Below are positions 27,334-36,000 of a stretch of 64,000 bases of DNA, piece after piece; position 1 is the first letter of the stretch, and each line of letters opens with the position of its first letter. This stretch comes from CAZSSM01 sp964609385 (GTDB lineage Bacteria; Planctomycetota; Planctomycetia; Isosphaerales; Isosphaeraceae): NCBI GenBank assembly GCA_964609385.1, contig CAZSSM010000014.1:1-64000 (forward strand), read 5' to 3'. Under the pieces are notes generated by a model. It saw nothing but the letters and a program-made list of their open reading frames with translations. It had not been told where the DNA came from and searched no databases. Position numbers and translations under genes: made by a program.

Positions 27334-27777
27334 ATGAGCACCGACGCGATCGAAGAGCCCAACGCCATCGTCTGGATCAACCCCGATTGCCTCTCGTCCG
27401 AGAACCCAGCACTTCGACGATTTCCTGATGTGCCGGCGATCTTCGTTTTCGACGAACCCGAGATCGAACGCACCGGGATGACTCTCAAACGGATCGTTTT
27501 CCAATACGAATGCTTGCTCGAGATGCCCGTCGAGATTCGCAAGGGGGATCCGGTCGAGCACCTGCTCGGCTTCGCAAGGTCACACAAGGCCAAGCGGGTC
27601 ATCACGACTGAGAGCCCCGACCCGCGAGTCGCCGAGATCGCTGAAGCCCTGGGCCGGACCCTCCGGTTCGACGTCCTGCCGCTCGACCCGTTCCTCGAGA
27701 TCGAACCCAACATCACCTTCGACCTCAAGCGGTTCAGTCGCTACTGGCGGACCGCCGAGCGGTACGCTTTCGGATAA
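27334..27777 (+). CDS. Separate photolyase-type alpha/beta (antenna) domain protein
   Basis: A 147-residue protein. It resembles the N-terminal Rossmann-like domain of photolyases and stops where the FAD domain should begin: AIVWINPDCLSSENPALRRF (11-30, like the R-x-D-LR-x-x-DNPAL start), IFVFDEPEI, RIVFQYECLLEM, AKRVITTESPDPRVAEIAE, and FSRYWRTAERYAFG at the end, like the linker preceding the FAD domain. The Arg and Asp of the usual DLRLxDN start are altered (NPDCLSSEN). It begins 70 bases after the FAD-only gene. The two together total 440 residues, close to one whole photolyase, but in swapped order, so this is not a simple frameshift. They probably act as two subunits. Confidence 0.8.
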   Translation: MSTDAIEEPNAIVWINPDCLSSENPALRRFPDVPAIFVFDEPEIERTGMTLKRIVFQYECLLEMPVEIRKGDPVEHLLGFARSHKAKRVITTESPDPRVAEIAEALGRTLRFDVLPLDPFLEIEPNITFDLKRFSRYWRTAERYAFG

Positions 27778-27836
27778 GCTGGCCGCGGTTTCGAGGCCGG
27801 TGTCGCGTCTCATCAGGAGGCAGCAGATCCCCCGGC

Positions 27837-28091
27837 TTAGAGATCGTCCCAGAGCGGTTCCTCGCCTTCGAAGCCGAGCGGTTGCTCGGGCCGAGCGATT
27901 TCGAGATTGTGGTGGCGGAGCCGTTCGAGGATGATCGGCCAGTGTCGTTGATAGGAATGCAGGTGCATGGTGTGTTCGCAGGCGATCGTCTCGCGATCAT
28001 GGCGTCCGATCACCCGGACACCGCCTGGGGCTCGGTTCAACGCCCTCCGAACTGCGTTGATGCTCGGGGCCTTCACATAAAATTGTGCCAT
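27837..28091 (-). CDS. Hypothetical 84-residue protein
   Basis: The frame from ATG 28091 (AGGTG a few bases upstream) encodes a compact soluble protein with helices and strands (INAVRRALNRAPGGVRVIG, CEHTMHLHSYQRHWPIILERL) and an acidic C-terminus. Three His and one Cys cluster at residues 38-50. I do not recognise the family. It converges on the photolyase cluster and diverges from the DUF971 gene by only 29 bases, which argues that both small genes are real and share a promoter region. Confidence 0.65.
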   Translation of the reverse strand: MAQFYVKAPSINAVRRALNRAPGGVRVIGRHDRETIACEHTMHLHSYQRHWPIILERLRHHNLEIARPEQPLGFEGEEPLWDDL

Positions 28092-28120
28092 GGGTTTCAC
28101 CTGATCTTCGAAGGACGACC

Positions 28121-28453
28121 ATGTCAACGCCCGGACCCCGATCCGCCGACCCGCCCACCAACGTCCGCGCCCATCAGGCCGACCAGATCCTTGAACTATC
28201 CTACTCTGATCTGGGCGAGGTTCGGATCCCGTATCGGAGCGTCCGCGCGATCTGCCCCTGCGCTGTCTGCCAGAACGAATGGACCGGGGAGCGGATCCTT
28301 GACCCGTCGACGATCCGCGTCGATATCCGGATCGAAGGAATGGACCCCGTTGGCAGCTATGCCGTTCGCTTTCGATGGAACGATGGCCACAATACCGGCA
28401 TCTACTCCTATGGATTGCTCCGCGAACTTGCCCAGCAGCACGGGTCGTGCTGA
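28121..28453 (+). CDS. DUF971 domain protein
   Basis: A 110-residue protein of the DUF971 family, the domain also found at the N-terminus of gamma-butyrobetaine hydroxylases and next to Mrp/ApbC-type iron-sulphur carriers. Typical features are LELSYSDLGEVRIPYRSVR, the CPCAVCQNE cysteine block (residues 47-52) and the C-terminal YAVRFRWNDGHNTGIYSY. The ATG at 28121 follows AAGGA by 5 bases. It precedes the aminotransferase by 39 bases on the same strand, so the two may be co-transcribed. Its role is unknown; a link to metal or Fe-S handling is inference from family context. Confidence 0.88.
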   Translation: MSTPGPRSADPPTNVRAHQADQILELSYSDLGEVRIPYRSVRAICPCAVCQNEWTGERILDPSTIRVDIRIEGMDPVGSYAVRFRWNDGHNTGIYSYGLLRELAQQHGSC

Positions 28454-28492
28454 GCCCGCTGTTCGAGTCATTCTGGGGATCGAGGACGCGCG

Positions 28493-29668
28493 ATGAACGC
28501 ACGAATGGCCGAGGTCCAAGCGCCGATCATCCCCAAGGTGGCCGAGTTGGTCCGCGCGCATCCCGGCACGATCTCGCTGGGCCAGGGCGTCGTCTCCTAC
28601 GGTCCGCCCCAACGCGCGATCGAGCGGGTCGCCGAGGCGTTGGAAAGTCACGACGTCCACGCCTATAAGCACGTCCAGGGGCTTCCCGAACTCCTCCGAC
28701 TCATTGAGGCCAAGGTGGCCGAGGAGAACGGGATCGCCCTCGGCGAGACGAGCCGGATCCTGGTGACAGCCGGGTCAAACATGGCGTTCATGAATGCCGT
28801 GTTGGCGATTATTGATCCCGGCGATGAGGTCATCCTGCCGACCCCATATTATTTCAACCACGAGATGGCCGTCACCATGGCTGACGGGCGTGTTCGGACC
28901 GTCCCGAACGACGAGGAAGGCCGGCCGATCCCCGAGGCGATTCGTGCAGTGATCGGTCCCAGGACCCGCGCGGTCGTGACCATCTCGCCCAACAACCCGA
29001 ACGGCGTCGTCACACCCGAGCCGATCCTCCTCGAGATCAATTCGCTCTGCGCAGAGGCCGGCATCATCCATATCAGCGACGAAGCCTACGAATATTTCAC
29101 CTACGACGGAACCCGACACGTTTCGCCCGGCGCGTTCCCCGGCGCCGGCCGGCACACGATCTCGCTCTTCTCGCTCTCCAAAGGCTATGGCATGGCCGGA
29201 TGGCGGATCGGCTACATGGTCGTTCCGACCCCGCTGCTCGACTCGCTCAAGAAGATCCAGGACACGATCCTGATCTGCCCGCCGATTGCCAGTCAGGCCG
29301 CGGCCCTCGGCGCCTTGGAGATTGGGCCAGCCGCCTGCCGCGAACGGATCGCCGCGATCGCCGAGGTTCGCCAAGTCGTCCTCGACAAACTGGCCGCGCT
29401 TGGCGACCGCGTCCGATTTCCCAGGCCCGACGGCGCCTTCTACGTCTTCTTGACGATCGACACCGACCTCCGCGCCATGGAGGTCGTCGAACGACTCGTC
29501 CGTGACCACGGTGTCGCGGCCATTCCCGGCGATACCTTCGGGGCCCTCGAAGGCTGCTCGCTCCGGGTCGCCTTCGGCGCCCTCCAACCCCAGACCGTCG
29601 CCGAAGGCATCGATCGGTTCGTTCGAGGAATCGAACACATCACTCGCGTGGCAACCCGTGTCCGTTGA
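28493..29668 (+). CDS. PLP-dependent aminotransferase class I/II
   Basis: A 391-residue cytosolic fold-type I aminotransferase. It shows ISLGQGVVSYGPP near the start, AGSNMAFMNAV for cofactor phosphate contacts, SPNNPNGVV with the carboxylate-binding Asn, DEAYEYF with the pyridine-N Asp, SLSKGYGMAGWRIGY with the Schiff-base Lys, and the C-terminal substrate Arg in LRVAFG. The family includes aspartate, tyrosine and kynurenine aminotransferases; the exact substrate cannot be set by eye. It lies just behind the DUF971 gene and ends 14 bases before the convergent RsmB-like gene. Confidence 0.93.
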   Translation: MNARMAEVQAPIIPKVAELVRAHPGTISLGQGVVSYGPPQRAIERVAEALESHDVHAYKHVQGLPELLRLIEAKVAEENGIALGETSRILVTAGSNMAFMNAVLAIIDPGDEVILPTPYYFNHEMAVTMADGRVRTVPNDEEGRPIPEAIRAVIGPRTRAVVTISPNNPNGVVTPEPILLEINSLCAEAGIIHISDEAYEYFTYDGTRHVSPGAFPGAGRHTISLFSLSKGYGMAGWRIGYMVVPTPLLDSLKKIQDTILICPPIASQAAALGALEIGPAACRERIAAIAEVRQVVLDKLAALGDRVRFPRPDGAFYVFLTIDTDLRAMEVVERLVRDHGVAAIPGDTFGALEGCSLRVAFGALQPQTVAEGIDRFVRGIEHITRVATRVR

Positions 29669-29682
29669 CGCGAATCTCGGTC

Positions 29683-31218
29683 CTAATCCGCCCGGACCAT
29701 CCGCGCGATGAACCGAGCCTCCGCATCGTGGATCTGAGGCCAAACGTTGAGGTAGCCGTCGGTGGGGCCGTCTCGGAAGGGATGGGGAAACGGATCGATC
29801 TGGAACCCGGGATGGTCCTCGAGGAACGCTTCGACGACGGCTCGGGTCTCGGCGGGGTTGAGCGTGGCGACGGTGTAAACCAGCAGACCGCCAGGCCGGA
29901 CCCCCTGGGCGGCCACGTGGAGAGCCTGTCGTTGGGCTTCGGGCAGCGCGTCGACGCCTTTGGTGTCGAGGGTCCAGCGTGCCTCGGGCTGGCGACGCCA
30001 GGAGCCAATCCCCGAGCTGGCCGCCTCGACGAGCACGCCGTGGTAGCGACCGGCCTTGCCAACAACGTGCGCACCGTCCCAGGTTTTAGTGGCGACGTTA
30101 CTGATCTGGAAGCGACGGACCCGCTGGACGACCCCCTTGAGCGCTGCGGGCCGACCGTCGGTGGCCACGACCTGCCCCTTGCCGCCCATCAGATCGGCCA
30201 GGTGGATCGCCGAATGACCGCCTCCAACGCCGGCGACCCACCAGCGCTCGCCGGGCTCCGGGTCGGCGGCGGCGGCGATCGCCTGGACGCCGAGATCCTG
30301 GACCTCGAAAAACCCCTCGAGGAAGGCCGACAACACTGCAACCTCGACGCGACGATCGAGCCGAGCCGAGTCGGCCTTGTGCTGGTGGACCTCAAAGGAG
30401 ATCCCCTCGCGTCGGAGCCGGCTCCAGAGGGCACTTGGTTCGGCGTTGCGGGCGCGGATCCAGAGGGCCGGCCGTCGTTGCAGCGCGGTCAGGAAGTCGA
30501 GCCGACGGACCTTGGCCGAGCCGGATCCGGGCGGGAGCGGGACGACCTCGCGGAACCAGTCGGGGAAGAGCCGCCAGGGGTCCGCGTTGTACTGCGGTTG
30601 ACCAGCCCAGAGCTTCAGGGTCTCCGCGCGGGCCGTCCAGCTCGGCGCATCACCCAATGCGATCAATCGCGACGGCTCGATCCCCGAGGTCCGCGCCCAC
30701 TGCCGGAGGATCGTCGTGATCTCTTCGGCATCCATCAAGGCGCAGAGCAGGAGCCGTTTGACCCCTTGACTGTCGCGTGGCAGCAGCGGGGCGATCCATC
30801 CTCGCCAGCGGAACAACGAGGCGACGGCATCGGCGATCTCTCGACGTTCGACCGGCCCTAAGCTCTGACGACGCCGAAAGTGGAAGGCCAAGGCGCGGTC
30901 GGCGCGCCGGCCCTCGTCCAAGACACGCGGCTCGACCTCCAGGGCGATCTCGGCGATCGCCTCGGCCAGCTTCGAGGGCGATAGGTTCGGTCCCCTCGCG
31001 TCCGTATTGGCATCGAGTTCAGCCTTGGCGTGGGCCTTGGACCCAGTTGGCCGGCCCGTTTTCGTCCGAACCGACTTGGGGCCGAACGGTTTGCCGGCGG
31101 GCCGGCGGACCGCGTTGGCGGACCGTTTCGACGGGGGTCGGGCGGATCGCGTCGGCTTCCGATCCCGACCGCCGGAGGCTGCGGGGCGTTTGCGGGCCAT
31201 CTTGGGGACGCTCGGCAA
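29683..31218 (-). CDS. RsmB/NOP-type rRNA methyltransferase homologue lacking both catalytic cysteines
   Basis: A 511-residue protein with the architecture of bacterial RsmB: a basic, disordered first 75 residues, an NusB-like helical domain (about 80-225), then a SAM-dependent methyltransferase fold. The SAM loop region is AGVGGGHSAIHLADLM (329-344) instead of CAAPGGKT. Motif IV reads EAASSGIG (398-405) where DAPCSGxG is expected, so that Cys is Ser401. Motif VI reads VYTVATLNPAE (447-457) where YSTCSxxPEE is expected, so the nucleophile Cys is Ala451. Without these residues 5-methylcytosine transfer should not occur by the known mechanism. It may be a non-catalytic RNA-binding paralogue. 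ATG at 31200 is an alternative start. Confidence 0.85.
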   Translation of the reverse strand: MPSVPKMARKRPAASGGRDRKPTRSARPPSKRSANAVRRPAGKPFGPKSVRTKTGRPTGSKAHAKAELDANTDARGPNLSPSKLAEAIAEIALEVEPRVLDEGRRADRALAFHFRRRQSLGPVERREIADAVASLFRWRGWIAPLLPRDSQGVKRLLLCALMDAEEITTILRQWARTSGIEPSRLIALGDAPSWTARAETLKLWAGQPQYNADPWRLFPDWFREVVPLPPGSGSAKVRRLDFLTALQRRPALWIRARNAEPSALWSRLRREGISFEVHQHKADSARLDRRVEVAVLSAFLEGFFEVQDLGVQAIAAAADPEPGERWWVAGVGGGHSAIHLADLMGGKGQVVATDGRPAALKGVVQRVRRFQISNVATKTWDGAHVVGKAGRYHGVLVEAASSGIGSWRRQPEARWTLDTKGVDALPEAQRQALHVAAQGVRPGGLLVYTVATLNPAETRAVVEAFLEDHPGFQIDPFPHPFRDGPTDGYLNVWPQIHDAEARFIARMVRAD

Positions 31219-31302
31219 GTCGGGACGCGGCTTCGTCGAAATTGATCTGGGATGTGGAAAGACAGTGAGCGATCCGATCGCCAGGGCTGGCCGACCGACG
31301 GC

Positions 31303-32487
31303 TCAGGCCAGGATCGGGAGCACCTCGGTCTGCAACGGACCGCCGGTGACGTGGACTTGGCCCTCACCATCGACGAACACGTTGACCTCGCTCCGAATCC
31401 CGAAATCGTTGAGATAAATCCCAGGCTCGATGGAGAAGCACGTGTTCTTGAGGATCAAACGTTCTTCGTGGGTCTCGAGGTTGTCGATGTGGGCGCCGTT
31501 GCCGTGCGTCTCCTGACCGATGTTGTGTCCGGTCCGGTGGACGAAGAACTCGCCGTAGCCGGCCTCCTCGATCACCCGACGCGCCGCGTCGTCGACCTGG
31601 AACCCTTGGAGGGGTCGCCCTTCGGCGAAGGCCTCGCGGACCAATGTAATGGCCGCGTCGCGTGCCTCGGCGACGATCTTGAAGACGTCCTGGTATCGCG
31701 AGGGAACCTCCTCGCCGACGAAGCCAACGCGGGTCAGGTCGCTGTAGACGGCCCGGGGCTGATCGAGCTTCGCCCAGAGGTCGATCAGCACGAAGTCGCC
31801 ACGATCAATCGCGGCGTCGGCGGCGGCCAGCGGCTCATAGTGCGGGTCACCACTATGAGGACCGGCCCCGACGATCGGCGGGCTGTAGGTGGTCAGGCCA
31901 TGCGCCTCGAAGTGTTCCAGGATCCGCGATTGGACGACAGTCTCTCGGACCGATCCGCGCTGGCGGACCTGCTCGGCGATGAACTGCCAGGCTAACGGAA
32001 AGGCGGCGGTGGTGACCTCGTTGGCCCGGAGGTGGAGCTGCCACTGCTCTTCGTCCCAGACCGCCTCGAACTGCTGGATCAGGTCGCCCGAGGCGACCGG
32101 CTCGGCCCCGAAGCTGCGGACCAACTCGACGGTGCCCGCATCGACTTTCGAGATGTATGGATTACCGTTGCGCGGCGAGTATTCCATGGCGACGCGCTTG
32201 GCCTCGCCGACGAGCCCGCGGAGGCCGGCCTCGAAGTCCTGCCAACGCAGGTAGATGGTCCGGGCGCCGGGCAGATGCTCGAGCGCGTCGGCCTCGATCC
32301 GGTGGATCAGCTTGCGGGGCTCCCCTTGGCTGGGGATCGCGTAGAAGAAGCGCCGAGTGCCGACGGGCAGGGCCTCCATATCGAGCACACGACGGCCCAG
32401 AACATTGCTGCCACGGAAGTCGCCGATGAGCCAGCAGTCGACCCCGAACTCGCGGAGGGCCGACTGGATCGCTTCCAGGTCGAACAT
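31303..32487 (-). CDS. M24-family metallopeptidase (Xaa-Pro peptidase-like)
   Basis: A 394-residue pita-bread-fold peptidase. The N-terminal creatinase-like domain spans residues about 1-155, the M24 domain 160-390. Metal ligands are visible: Asp in VLIDLWA, Asp in YSDLTR, His in RTGHNIG, Glu in SIEPGIY and Glu in RSEVNVF. The spacing between the first two Asp is three residues longer than the common DxG...DxT pattern, and the usual Gly after the first Asp is Trp. It likely cleaves peptides with proline at the second position. The start at 32487 (MFDLEAIQ) is chosen because GGGAG precedes it and the 25 upstream residues are unlike the family. Confidence 0.88.
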   Translation of the reverse strand: MFDLEAIQSALREFGVDCWLIGDFRGSNVLGRRVLDMEALPVGTRRFFYAIPSQGEPRKLIHRIEADALEHLPGARTIYLRWQDFEAGLRGLVGEAKRVAMEYSPRNGNPYISKVDAGTVELVRSFGAEPVASGDLIQQFEAVWDEEQWQLHLRANEVTTAAFPLAWQFIAEQVRQRGSVRETVVQSRILEHFEAHGLTTYSPPIVGAGPHSGDPHYEPLAAADAAIDRGDFVLIDLWAKLDQPRAVYSDLTRVGFVGEEVPSRYQDVFKIVAEARDAAITLVREAFAEGRPLQGFQVDDAARRVIEEAGYGEFFVHRTGHNIGQETHGNGAHIDNLETHEERLILKNTCFSIEPGIYLNDFGIRSEVNVFVDGEGQVHVTGGPLQTEVLPILA

Positions 32488-32636
32488 CGAAGGACGCTCC
32501 CTAACGTCGGTCGGCTCGGATCCGGAATCCCGCACGGGAAATCGCGAGGCCCGGATCCACACTCCGACCGATTATCGGGCCGCCGAGGAGTCCGGGGCAA
32601 CCGAGCGTCGCGATCGATCTCGGATTCCTCGACGGC

Positions 32637-33059
32637 TCACTCGAATTCCTCCGTTTCCCAGAGCTCGACGATCTCCGAGGCGAGGCTCAACGAATCGGTG
32701 CCCTGTCCCCCGTTGAGCGTCCCGCCCATCGTGAAGTCGGCGCCGACCTGAACCGTGTCGTTGCCGCCGAGGGCTTGCAGGAGGATCAGGTCGGCCTGAT
32801 CGATCCCGATCAGGTCGAGGGCGCGGGTCTGGGAACCATCGCCGCTGAGCCGTCGATGCCGCAGGAAACCGTCGACCAGCCCCCGATCCAGGATCTGCTG
32901 TTGCGACCCCGCCCCCCCGATCAATTCGATCTGGTCCATCCCGGACCCACCGAGCAACTCGTTTTTCCCCGAGCCGCCCTCGAGCGTGTCGGCCCCAGCC
33001 CCTCCGAAGAGGCTGTCCTGGCCGTTGCCACCCAGCAACGAGTCGTCCCCCTCATAGCC
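32637..33059 (-). pseudogene. C-terminal RTX segment cut off by the in-frame TAG
   Basis: This stretch continues the giant RTX protein in the same frame after the TAG at 33060-33062. It begins GYEGDDSLLGGNGQDSLFGG, in exact 9-residue register with the repeats before the stop, and runs for about 140 residues to a natural TGA. After five more nonapeptides it has a C-terminal globular part (GFLRHRRLSGDGSQ, GGNDTVQVGADF). There is no convincing start codon or ribosome site of its own, so it is either lost, made by readthrough, or the stop is a sequencing error. Confidence 0.8.
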
Positions 33060-36000
33060 CTAGGGCAGGTCGTTGGCCGCGTTCCCCTCCAGTCGGTCGT
33101 TGCCTTCGCCCCCATGGAGCCGATCCTGGCCCTCATCGCCGACCAGCGTATCGGCCTCCGGTCCGCCGAACAGTTCGTCGGACCCGCCATTACCCCGGAG
33201 GGTGTCCGAGCCCTCATGTCCGCCCAGGGTATCGTTGCCCGCCTGACCATTCAGGCTGTCATCGCCCAGACCACCGAAAAGCCGATCGTTGTCGTCGCCG
33301 CCCAGCAATGTGTCGTCGCCGGCGACCCCGACGAGACGGTCCTCTCCATCCTCGCCGACCACGTAGTCGTTGCCCAGGCCGCCATCGAGCGTGTCTTGGC
33401 CCGCCCCACCGAGGATCGAGTCGCCGCCGCCCATGCCGAAGACCGAATCGGCGCCCTCGCGGGCGTAGATCAAGTCGTCGCCTTCGGTCCCGAAGGCCGT
33501 GTCGGCCCCGGCGCCGAGATCGATACCGACCGTCAACCCGGCGACTTCCGTCAGATCGACCGAGTCGTGGCCGTCCCCGGCCTCGATCCAGATCTGGCCG
33601 GTCACAGTCAGCGATGACGCGACGGTTCCGTTCCAGGTCACCGTCACATCGGTCGAGTCGCTTGGGTTGTTGGAGACCGTGATCGTATCGTCGTTGGCGG
33701 TCCCGAAGACGACCAAGCTACCATCGGGCTTCAGCTGGACATGATAGTCGGGGACCGGGTCGAACTCGACGGCGCCGATGTCGAGGAGCGCCTGGCCGTC
33801 GTTGTCGGCGTCGATCGGCCTCGAAACACCGCGTTGGTCCGGGTCGGTCCAGGGGATCGTGCCGGCGGCATCGAGCGCCGGGCTGTTCACCAGGAGGCGA
33901 TGCACAGGCGTCGGTCCCCCGTAATCGCCCAACAAGCTCAGGCCCGGATCGTCGATCCCAGTCACGCCGACCGAGGAGTCCAGGGTGATTGCGCTGGTCC
34001 CGATGAGGTTCGCGGCCGTCCCCGTGCTGTACTTGTCGGCGAAGCTCAGGGCCGCGCCACCCAGGTTGTCGGCCACCGCTGCCTGGCCTTGACCGGCCCG
34101 GTTGGCCGAGACGATCGACACGTACAGATCGGTCGTGGCTCCCTCCGAGTCGTCGGTCCAGAGCCCGCCGCCCAGGCCCGATGTCGAGGTGTTGCCCTGG
34201 CCGTCGGCATCGGCTCGGTTGGCCGTGATCGTCGACGCCTCGACCAGCAAGGTGCCGGTGCCCCCATTGGCCAACCCGCCACCGAAGCCCTCGGCCTGGT
34301 TGCCGCTGATCGTCGAGGTGGTCACCGTGGCCGTGCCACGGTTGAACAGTCCGCCGCCGTCGATCTCCGTCGCGTTACCCTCGACGGTCGAGGCGTCGAG
34401 GCTCAGGCTGCCCCAACTGGCCAGGCCGCCCCCGGAACCGCCCGCCTCGTTGGTGCCGATCACACTTTGGGTGACCGTCAGCGTCGCGTCCGAACGGATC
34501 CCACCGCCCTGATTCGCGGCCGCGTTGCGCTTGATCCGCGACCCGGTGATCGTGGCCGTCCCGCTGGCATGGTCGATCGCGCCGCCACGATCGGCGGTCG
34601 TGTTGTCCATCAGGTCCGATGCGCTCAAGGTCAGGGTCCCCATGTTCCGGATCGCCCCGCCTGCGCCGCCGGCGGAGTTGTTGTCGATCGTCGCATTGGC
34701 GATCGTCAACGTTCCGCGATTGTCGATCGCGCCACCCCAGTTGGCCGCGGAGTTCCCGTGGAGCATGACGCCGTCCAGGCTCAGCGTCCCCCGGTTGATG
34801 ATCCCCCCGCCGTTGTGGGAGGCTGAGCCCCCCGTCAAGGTCAGCCCGGTGATCGCACCCGAACCGCCCGCGTTGACGTTGAAGAGCCTCGAGAACCCGC
34901 CACCGCTGATGGTCAATGAGGCCTCGCCCAGCCCGGTGATCGTCGTCGTTGCCGAGTCACTGAGCATCAGCTCGGTGCCCGACAGCGTGATCGTCGCGCC
35001 GTTGAGGCTCGAGTCAAACGTCAACGTGTCCGCCCCCGAGCGGGCGTTGGCCATCGCGATCGCCTCGCGAAGGCTCGTCATATAGTCCGTGCTATCGTCG
35101 ACGTCCGAGACCGTGTCGATGACCGAGGTGACATCTTCGAAGGCCGACTCGACCGCGCCGGCGTCGACCGTCGCGACGATCCGTGCGTGGCCCGTGCCAC
35201 GCTGGTCGGTCGTCAACGAGCTGCCCTGGTCGTCCAAGGCATGCTCCGACAGGCCGGCGCCGACGGCGAAGCTCCAACGCGTCGGGACGTGCGTCGGAGT
35301 CGGGCCGCCGTTGTCCTGGAGCGAACCCAGCATCGGGTTATCGACACCGATCCGGTTCGTCGATCCATCGACGGTCACCCCACCGGTACCGATGACGTTG
35401 CCAGCGCTGGCTGACTCGGGGGCCTTACCACGGAGGTTATCGGCGGTCGTTCCCGAACCTTGGAAGTTGCCCGAAACGATCGTGTTGAACAGCGTCGTGG
35501 CGTTGCTGGAATCGTCCTGGGTCGAGAGTCCGCCTCCGGCCTCCGCGCCGCTGTCGTCGGAGTCCGAGCGGTTCGCTGTGATCGTCGATTGGACGATCGT
35601 GATCACTCCGCGGTTCAAGATCCCGCCGCCCGTCCCGTTCGCTTCATTGCCGCTGACCGTGGCATTGATGAGGCTCAACGTCGCGTTGTAGCTCATCAAG
35701 CCGGCCCCCGACACACCTGCTGTGTTGTCGCTAATGGTGACCGATTCGAGGAGCGACGTCCCAGAGACAGCCATCATGCCGCCACCGTTCTGGGACACGG
35801 AGTTTCCGGTGATCCAAGAATCCCGGATATCAATCGCCCCATTGACGTCGATCCCCCCACCCTGACTGGCGATGTTGTCCCGGATCGTGGTGCTCGTGAC
35901 CGACAGGGTCCCTTCAGCGTTGAAGAGTCCACCGCCGTAGTGGTCGGCGGTGTTTCCATCGATCGTCGAGCCGCTGAGGGTAAGCGAACCTCCGTCGAGA

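Noticed and set aside
26382..27777. Frameshifted or broken single photolyase
   Set aside because: The FAD domain comes before the antenna domain, so no indel could restore a normal photolyase; both frames have their own starts and clean ends.
29665..30861. 398-codon open frame on the plus strand
   Set aside because: Antisense to the RsmB-like gene, which has recognisable methyltransferase motifs; this frame has none.
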